Shown here: positions 33,741 through 41,137 of the stretch, one piece after another
Numbering within the stretch: the first letter of the stretch is position 1
Layout of the letters: every line of letters begins with the position of its first letter
Assembly: GCA_000310025.1 (NCBI GenBank)
Contig: FN649729.1
Span: forward strand, 4,097,857 to 4,138,993
Source of the DNA: Ectocarpus siliculosus
Lineage: Eukaryota; Sar; Phaeophyceae; Ectocarpales; Ectocarpaceae
Direction: 5' to 3'
Length of the DNA: 41,137 nucleotides
Program-made: the position numbers and the translations under genes
Notes under the pieces: generated by a model
The model's database searches: none
What the model saw: the letters and a program-made list of their open reading frames with translations, nothing else
Told to the model about the DNA's origin: nothing

Positions 33741-34962
33741 ATGCAGTTTACTCCACAGCAGATGGCCGGCGCCCAGCGGTATGGATCCCAAACACGCATC
33801 GGGAATTGGTGAGCCAGTTTGAATCTCCCCGCCTAACGCACTTTGTTTTTCAGTACAAAGAGCGAGGTCAACTTTGTGAGCCTGCTGTTCGCCACTGCCT
33901 TTATCGTCCAGTCTGTGCATGCTGTGTGCTTATTCGTGGGCATGCCCTTGATTCGAGCTGGGGCGTCGGCCTCACGGTACATAGTAGACTACGTCTCCTC
34001 ACTGGGTGGTACAGAAACAACCCATTTGGTTGTACGTAGTACAGCAACAACTCTGTCCTGTAGACTGCGGTTCTACAGGCAGTGTACCTCATACTCTTGA
34101 GTCTGAGTAGCGTAACTACGGCGCATGTGTGTGTGGGGTATGCTGTTGCTGTAGCAACAAGGGGGCGTTTTGGAGATGATACTTGTAGATGTGTCCTCCG
34201 TACCGGTCATCGTTACGGTTCTTTCGAACAGAGGAGATGGGTCTCCGCGGACCCGTGGCAGTGCAGCCTTCCTTGCTCTTGTGACTCTTTGTCCTTTTCT
34301 TACCCTTCATCAATTTAGGTTTAGTCGACAGCAGTACATGTACAAGAGTGCCGACCGCTTATTAGAGACATCCACAAGAAACCGAGGCACAGATTTGGAA
34401 AAATAAGAACAGTTGCGCTAGCTCCTATTTTCCAGTACATGGCACAGGTATACTCTGTAGACTTAGTCTTATGACACCTATTCATACCAATATCTGGCCT
34501 GTCTTCAATCGCTGAGACAGGGCAAGGTATTTGAGTCTGTGTTCAAAGCAACTTTTGCTCACGAGCCGGCCGACACTGCACCATGCAACCGTCACCCACC
34601 CGCGTTTAGATTGCACACACAGCAACAGTAGTTCAAAGCACAATTCAAAATCAGCGGCAACTAATCCTCTCTTCTTGCAGGTACGAGGACGAGCGTCTCG
34701 CGGAAGGGCGGTTCAAGGCATTCACGGACAGAAAAGACCGCAAGCTGTTGGCCTCCGACTACCGTAGGAAGAAAATGGATACCTGCATGCAGAAAGTAAG
34801 CCCGGCTGGGGGGGGGAGGTGGGGAGGATTCACTTGCTGAGTCCTTGAAAGGAAAAATACTTTGATGCCTGACCACATCCCTCTCGGGGTAGGGAAATCG
34901 GGGGGGGGGACGGGGGGGAGGCCGGTGCTAGAACATTCGTAAGAGGGTAGACTGTCGATGTG

Positions 34963-35004
<42 letters not shown>

Positions 35005-38000
35005 GGTTGCACTGCCTGTTGCGTGCGGTGCTGCCGTCTCTACTGTTCTGGGCGCTAGTTAACACCATTCGGTGAATGTTTGACGCGCCAGCCGGGGAAA
35101 GCATGTTGCAAGAGGTATCAGAATTGCCTGGTGGGAATTACAGCAATTCACCCTTGAGTGACAGAATCACTCCTCTCTGCGTCGATCGCCATATCTCCAA
35201 ACATTACTTCGCGTTGTGGCGCCTCTCAACGGTGTTGTTTCGTGTAACATGCCAACAGGTGCCGTTGTCGTACAGTGAGGATAAAATCTTGCGGTATGGC
35301 AGCGTCATCCAGCTTGAGAGCGCTGAGGTGAGCGGCCGGCCAAGAGAGCTATCTATGTGTTGGGCAAACGACGTGGCGCGTTTGCTTCGAGAAAACCTTT
35401 GTTGTCGTTGTTGATGTCGTTGATGTTGTTGTCGCTGTCGTTGTCATTTTTGTTGCCATTGTTGGGGATGTTGTCGTCGTTGTCGTCGTTGCCAGTGTCA
35501 TTGTTTTTGTTGTCGTGGTGCTGTTCATGTTGCTGTTGATGGTGTGGCCCGTTGCGTGGCTTGCTGTCACGATCCAGCTATACTCCTCTAGCGCAAGAGG
35601 TGACCGAAGCACAAGCTCTGTGCTGCAAAACTTGTGCACGCCGTCGTAGGCTTCGGCAGAATCTTTTCAGCGCCCTGTTGATAACACCAACATGCATGTT
35701 CGGATCAATGCCTTCACAGGTTATATTTGATGCACTACTAATAGTCACAGTTTCGCAATGGGGTTTGGCCCATATTGTGCTGTGCAAACTGTTACACTAT
35801 GTACCATCATCCCTGAAGGGTCAAAACACGGTGTTCTCCGCCATGAGTCCGTAGAGAGGTGCGGGCAACGATAGCATCTCTGCGGCTCTACTGCGGGCTC
35901 TATCATATGTATAATGACGAGAATTCCAACATTCCCCCTGATACTATTACTCCGGCTGTTTCTTGCCCGGCTGGCTGTTTCCTTCTTCCCTCCCGAAGGT
36001 CGGCGGTATCCTAGCGTGCGATCCTTTCGAGGAAATCTCTCTCGGCTCTCAGACCTACCTCGCTACGGTCTGCCCATGCCCTCCACAGTCCCCCTCGCCC
36101 GCCCGCATGGCCTTCAAGGTTGTCGCGGTCAACGACCCGCGGCTTAAGGTAGGGAGGATCAGGCGAGGCCGTCGCGCCCTGAGTGAGCCTGCTGTCAGGT
36201 ATTGTTGGGAAACTGGTTATCGCCAGCGGTGTGGTCGCGGAATTGAGAGAGGGTCGTGCGTCGGAGATCTTTTTTCGCCCTCCCGAAAACTTTTACCCCT
36301 TGTTAAATTCACAATACCGATCGCCTCTAAGCTTTCTTTCACCATGGCTTCATTCCTTCCGACGACGAAAAAGATCAAGGGCGACGTTGTCGGGGTCGAC
36401 AGCTGGGTTCAACACCCACAGCCAACGGAAACAATGTAGTTTTGGTTGAGCTTATAGCCGAGGATCAATTTTCACCGGAACAGGATTTTCTGTCTGTCTC
36501 TCGCATCCCACATATGCGGTGTTTGAATGTCCTAGGTAGTACCGCGGTGGGATAGGTCCCCCCCCCTACTCAATGTGAGAGAAAACCTGCTCGATGGCCC
36601 CGAACCAAACAGCGTTTGTTGTCCAGAGAAAAACTACATATCCAAGGGTGGGGAGAAAATAGCTAGCTGGATGCCGAGCTGGGTTATGACGGGGTAGTTT
36701 TGAGGGCGTGCGAGCTTAACTGGTCTTGTGGGTGACCGCTGCAGCTACCATGCCGTTCTTTCAACGTGCGCCCTACGGGTATGACTGCCTCGATCGACTG
36801 ATTCGAGCCGCTTCGGAATGACTGGCAAATCATGCGCGCAGGATATGGCGACACAGGTACAGATGCACAAAGAGATGAGGGACAAGCTGCCGGACGTCGA
36901 AGGGCAGCCGGTGAGTGCATGGGAAAGAAATAGACAACACCCAGAGGTATCCAGAGGTTGGCTTCACGGTATGTACTGCTGTTAGTGTTGATGGTAGGAA
37001 AAAAGAAGTAGGTAGTACCGCTCATCTATTGCCGTTGCTTGCTTGTTGTGTCTCTCGCTGTCGTTTTTTTCATACGGTCCACGTACCCTGCTGACCATGC
37101 TGCGATAAGACATTTTCTGTGGCAACAGACCAACTAAATCGCGCGCTCTTTGCCGAATCGCTACCATGAGTGAGTGAGTGAGCCCGAATTGAGCTGCAGC
37201 ACCCGCCACGTTTTTGTCACAAACGTTCCTGCACGACACCGCACGCACTCCACTCCAATGTCTAGAAAAATCGTTGTTGTTGTTGTTGTTGTGGTTGTTG
37301 TTTTGTTAGTATTTCACATTGTCAGCCGTCCGGTCTCCGCTCAGTACCTTTTATCTTCGGTACGGGTCCAGCTGACCCGGAATGCCTTCCGCGGTCACAG
37401 ACCGACTACCCAAAATGAAACCGTCATTTTGTTTTCATCCGCAACTGAGCAAAAGAACATGTGCTGCTCGACGTGGTACCCTGACCCTAACTGTGAAGGT
37501 TGGGTACGGTGACCTGTTTCACCTCGTCGGCGACCCGGGTCTCCGCGTGTGCGAATCCGTCAACATGCGGCGACCACCTCTCTACCTCACCTCGGGTGGG
37601 TGACGAACTCGTTACGATGATTGTCTCCGCTTGGTCGGATACCGAGGATGAGCATTGTTTTCTTTGCGATGATTCTTGGTTGATTACGGAAGATAAGCGT
37701 TGCTGTTCACTGCGATGATTTTTGGGTTGGTTTCCCAGGATAAACGTTGTTTTTTGTTGCGATGATTGCCTCCGCTTGGTTTTCCAAGGATAAGCAAAGT
37801 GTTAGCTATGATTATCTGCACGCGGTTTTCCAAGGGTGTGCTCCGGCGGGTTGTTCGAAATCGGCGGGGCCGAGGTTGCTCGCAGTGTCGCAATAAAAGA
37901 CTTCGGGCGGGTTGCTTGGAGGCGGGACTGATGGTGTCAACGAACCGCGCCAACGTGCACGCCGGGATGAGGTTTTGGAGGGTCTGCCATATATCTTCGC

Positions 38001-40219
38001 GTTGAGTGAGACGTTCTGTCGAAACCATTGGCACTTTCTGTACGGGCAGGGTTTCAAACAAGGTTTGCGCTCAGCTCAGAAAGTACTGAAAACCGAGCCG
38101 TGTCCTTCGTAAAACAAGAAGCGGTGTGCGCCCATCCAAACGGTGCCATGCAGAAGAGTGTCAACCCTGTAGCCCCTACAAGAACGGATGGGATAAACGC
38201 TCCCCATATCTATACAACAGGAAAAGTACAAGAAGGCGCGCTACGGCTGGGCAAAATCAACCCCCAGTCCTTCCGCGCATACACACCACCCCAATCATGG
38301 CTTCATTCTGTCGATGGCCCAAATGTGGGCCCACATCGATCGGCGTTCTACGCGTGTCGCATCCCGGACAGACCTCAAGACACAGAACCTGTCTTCGAAG
38401 GTTTCCAACAAGCAAGCGGTGTTTCTAAGGGCTGGCGCGTCGAGCGGGACCGTGTGGCAGTTTCAGAAGGCCACCCACGGCAAGGACGGGAGGGTGGACA
38501 GGATCTTGGGCGTCGGCTCCCCCGTGTGTGTCGACACCGAGGTAGGTTGTCTGGTGCCGTCTGCTCTGTTGGCCGCCAAAGTCTGCTGGTTGTAAATGTC
38601 GTTGCGATCATTGTTTTCGTTGTCATTGTTGTCACTGGCTTGACAAACCGTCGCTGTTGTTAGTCTCATCGCCGACGCCTGCGGCCCGTTTGGTATTGTT
38701 GTTTTGGCTGGCTGGTGGTGGTGGGGATGGGGGGGATGCTGCTGCAGCTACCACGTCAACCTTTACCACGTCAACCCCTTTATATGACTCTTCCAATACA
38801 CGTGGCACCAACGTTATTCGAACGCGACTACTACCCCGAACGACTGCAAGTCGAACCAAACTGCTGAACTACAACTTGGTTCGCCGAGCCTTGGCGCCAT
38901 CTTACAATAGCGCCGCGTCGTATCACCTGAATCTAACAATCTGACAGGTCGTCCTCCAACACCGCGACACCCTCATGGCTCTCAGTTGCGAGAGGGCAAA
39001 CATCGAGCCTACCGATTTTGGGGCGGAGTTCGAGGTGAGATACGCGTTTAGGAGGTGGGGGGTGCGAGGACAAGGACAAAGGTAGGCTCAATTAGCAGGG
39101 AGAAGCTGGAAAAATATTTCAATGTGGGGGAGGGGGGAGGAGACTCGCACAAAAAGAGAACGTTACAATCGTCGATCGTTCCATATGCCATACAAATATG
39201 TCATGTCCAGGTCTGCTGCGACAACAGGACAACGAACGGCAAGTGCCTGCAGCTCCTCTCCGAGACTCAAGGTGGGACGCACAACTGATAATACGCCGAA
39301 CGCAGAGAAGACGGGGAGTAAGCACAATTTACCACAGCAGTGCGTTTTCCCTCCACCTTACATGGGGGCGTGGAAAAAGTGTGTGTGCGCCAGCACTTCT
39401 CTTTCTGCGCACGCCACGCACAACCAAGCGCGTGTAGTACGATAGACCACATCTGAGCTACAGAGCAGCCGTTGTTGTGGTACAATGGCACGCAGGGAGA
39501 TCGTGAGTGGCCGCATTTTTGCCGAAGGCTTGTTGTGCAAATTGCGCTTGGGGAGATTTCACAAGATGTTTTACCCCGTTTTCACTGTTTGCTGCACCTT
39601 AGTTCAGCCTCGTCTTCGTTGTACCCGTTGTCACTCAACCAAATGCCTTGTATCGCAATCACATAAATAAGGTCGAGTGCAGTGTGAGTTCGGTACGTTT
39701 TGACACCTCTCGAATCTCCACACGATTTCAAAGAGCGACCAAACCTCAGTTTGGTTGCGATGCCTTGCGTCCAAACGGTACCATCTAGTGTTCAAGGACC
39801 ACAAGGATTCCATATTTTCTAGCTCACCGTTGTTGTTCGTATGTATTCAACTCGAATCTCCCCCGGACCGAGACTCATACCTATTTCACGCCTCCCCCCC
39901 CGCCATTAGCTCGAGACCTAGTTATCCCGCGACCCCCCCCCCCTCCACTAGCTCGAGGCCCAGCTATTCCGCGCCCCCCCGCCCACCCTTTATGCTTTTT
40001 TTCCCGTCAGGGAGGACAACCGCTGCCGCCGCCGCGAAGGCGGAGCTAAGAGCCAACCGCTGGATGGTGCGCCTGGGGGCACGTGACACGGCCAACGCTG
40101 GAGGTGGTGGTTCGGAGGAGGCGGGGGAACGGCGGCTTCCTCCGGAGATGACGGCGGAGAACCTGCTCAAGAAGGCGAGATATATACCTAGACTATATGC
40201 AGTCATGGAATCTCGATAA
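33741..40219 (+). CDS. CFAP161: Cilia- and flagella-associated protein 161 (CFAP161)
   Basis: CFAP161 is a microtubule inner protein of axonemal doublets. Exons are 33741-33808, 34681-34795, 35259-35327, 35999-36148, 36857-36910, 37499-37595, 38372-38541, 38948-39034, 39211-39271 and 40011-40219; all phases fit, giving 359 aa (human about 300). Family signatures in order are YGSQTRIGNWYEDERLAE (14-31), SEDKILRYGSVIQLE (67-81), VGYGDLFHL in exon 6, LYLTSD across exons 6-7, TDFGAEFEV across exons 8-9, and NRWMVRLG in exon 10. The first exon was found by completing the split Trp codon of GNW. Seven of the nine downstream exons begin with GT. The C-terminus (ENLLKKAR, then 10 residues to TAA) is the least certain part: AAG|GCGAGA at 40172-40177 could be a GC donor to a further exon. 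The gene suggests the organism makes flagellated cells. Confidence 0.87.
34964..35002 (+). repeat. (GCT)13 microsatellite in CFAP161 intron 2
   Basis: Thirteen uninterrupted GCT triplets, likely length-polymorphic. Confidence 0.98.
35397..35540 (+). repeat. Degenerate GTT/GTC triplet tract in CFAP161 intron 3
   Basis: A T/G-rich, 3-base-periodic tract like that in NTT intron 3, starting about 70 bp after the donor at 35328. A shorter pure GTT run is at 37273-37293 in intron 5. Confidence 0.8.
39890..39985 (+). repeat. ~55-bp tandem duplication before CFAP161 exon 10
   Basis: Two C-rich units share CCnCCATTAGCTCGAG or CCACTAGCTCGAGG, then CCnAGnTATnCCGCG. Confidence 0.75.
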
Positions 40220-40694
40220 ACACGGCGATGTGCCACCAAGTCGATTCGCCCGCCCTTTGAAGCGGGCACCCGCTACAACGTAATCATGCAAGTTGATAAT
40301 TGCTATTATCTGTGCCAAGTGAGATAATTCACCGGTCTCCCTGTAGAGGGACCCAGCCCTGTAGAGGGACCACCGCCCACGACTATACAGCAAGATGCAG
40401 ATGCGGCGGTGGCGGTATTAGCACATGGCAGTGAGGCACCAAGGACCTTGCATCGTAGACGGGACCGAACGAATAGAACGCGCTACCACCGCTCCTGACT
40501 TCATCAGCGGGGAAACCCAGCAGAGAATGCATATTAGGTTGTCAGTCTTAAACAAGGGGTGACCACGCGTCGTCAACGGTCAACGGTCAATCGAGTAAGA
40601 CAAGCAATCGAAAGAGACGGAGGACGCGTGGTCAATGGTCTAACCGCTAAGGCATGCACACCATAAGAGGACGCCCCCCCCCCCCCCCCCCCCC
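40220..40694. other. Downstream flank of CFAP161 with a poly-C-tailed repeat copy
   Basis: This contains the CFAP161 3' UTR and, at 40618-40694, a repeat copy (GACGCGTGGTCAATGG, TCTAACCGCTAAGGCATGC, then GACG and C21). A tandem GTCAACGGTCAACGGTCAA lies at 40572-40590. No gene is seen. Confidence 0.65.
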
Positions 40695-41137
40695 GGTGGC
40701 CCGGGAGGGCCCACTCGGCCTCCCCGGGCGGGGTCCCCGGATTCCGGGGCCCCCAAAACCGCCCCCTTTCCGGGGACCCGGCGGGAAAGGGAAACTCCAA
40801 TCCGAGGAACTCCGGGGGCGGCCGAAACGCTTTTTTTTTCCGCCCACCGGTGAAGTTTTACCCCCGTTTTCCTAAATTTAACCCGGGGCCAAACCCAATA
40901 AAACGAAACCAAAAACCGGGGACAACAATTATGGGCCCCGGGGTTGGGCCCCAAAAAATGGGCGGGGGGCCCCTATAAAGGCCATGAAAACCCGGGGAAA
41001 CGGAGGGAAATTTGAATTTTTTCCCCCCCTTGAAAAAGGTGGGGGGCCCGGATTTAAACCGGCCAAACCCCTGGAAATATTTTGTGGGCCTTTTTGGGGG
41101 GCCCCCACTGGTAACCCCGCCCCCGCAACCAGTTTTA
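40695..41137. other. Low-quality contig end
   Basis: After the poly-C tract at 40674-40694 the sequence becomes runs of two to nine identical bases, with almost no isolated bases. The texture matches the proven artefact stretches at 30516-30766 and 30867-31010. Nothing coding can be supported here. Confidence 0.7.

Overview
The window is nuclear DNA of a photosynthetic, flagellated eukaryote, most likely a stramenopile (heterokont) alga and plausibly a brown alga of the Ectocarpus type. This is inference from several things: five intron-dense genes, a TLC-type plastid/ER nucleotide transporter with an N-terminal signal peptide, a cilium/flagellum gene, introns of roughly 0.2-1.8 kb full of minisatellites and poly-C tracts, and mostly alternating gene orientation. 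No prokaryotic signature, tRNA, rRNA or CRISPR array was found.

Layout. (1) 375-4044, minus: the 5' part of dihydrolipoamide succinyltransferase (E2 of 2-oxoglutarate dehydrogenase), with presequence, lipoyl domain, linker and the start of the catalytic domain; the rest lies beyond the left edge. (2) 6020-16202, plus: an eleven-exon nucleotide (ATP/ADP-type) transporter, 637 aa. Intron 2 carries a 1.1 kb Mutator-like non-autonomous transposon with a perfect 9-bp target duplication. (3) 17979-19725, minus: spliceosomal core protein SmB, three exons, 215 aa. (4) 22851-32165, plus: CCR4-NOT subunit NOT2, ten exons, 524 aa. (5) 33741-40219, plus: the axonemal protein CFAP161, ten exons, 359 aa. 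I rebuilt all five by hand from splice sites and reading phase. All 35 introns keep the frame; 33 are GT-AG and two (one in SmB, one in NOT2) are GC-AG with the same AG|GCGAGT donor.

The five genes are housekeeping or cell-structure genes (mitochondrial TCA cycle, nucleotide exchange across membranes, splicing, mRNA deadenylation, flagellum) and do not form one pathway. No new multi-gene system is seen.

The unusual content is non-coding. There is a dispersed short repeat with a tRNA box-A-like core and a poly-C tail, a ~140-bp satellite shared by introns of three genes, a long-armed hairpin, a possible short TA-inserting element, tandem repeats that copy splice donors or acceptors, and sense-strand GTT-triplet tracts. 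Two stretches (30516-31010 and 40695-41137) are homopolymer-smeared, low-quality sequence next to poly-C. The 100-N gap inside NOT2 appears to be an unmerged overlap between two contigs, not missing DNA.
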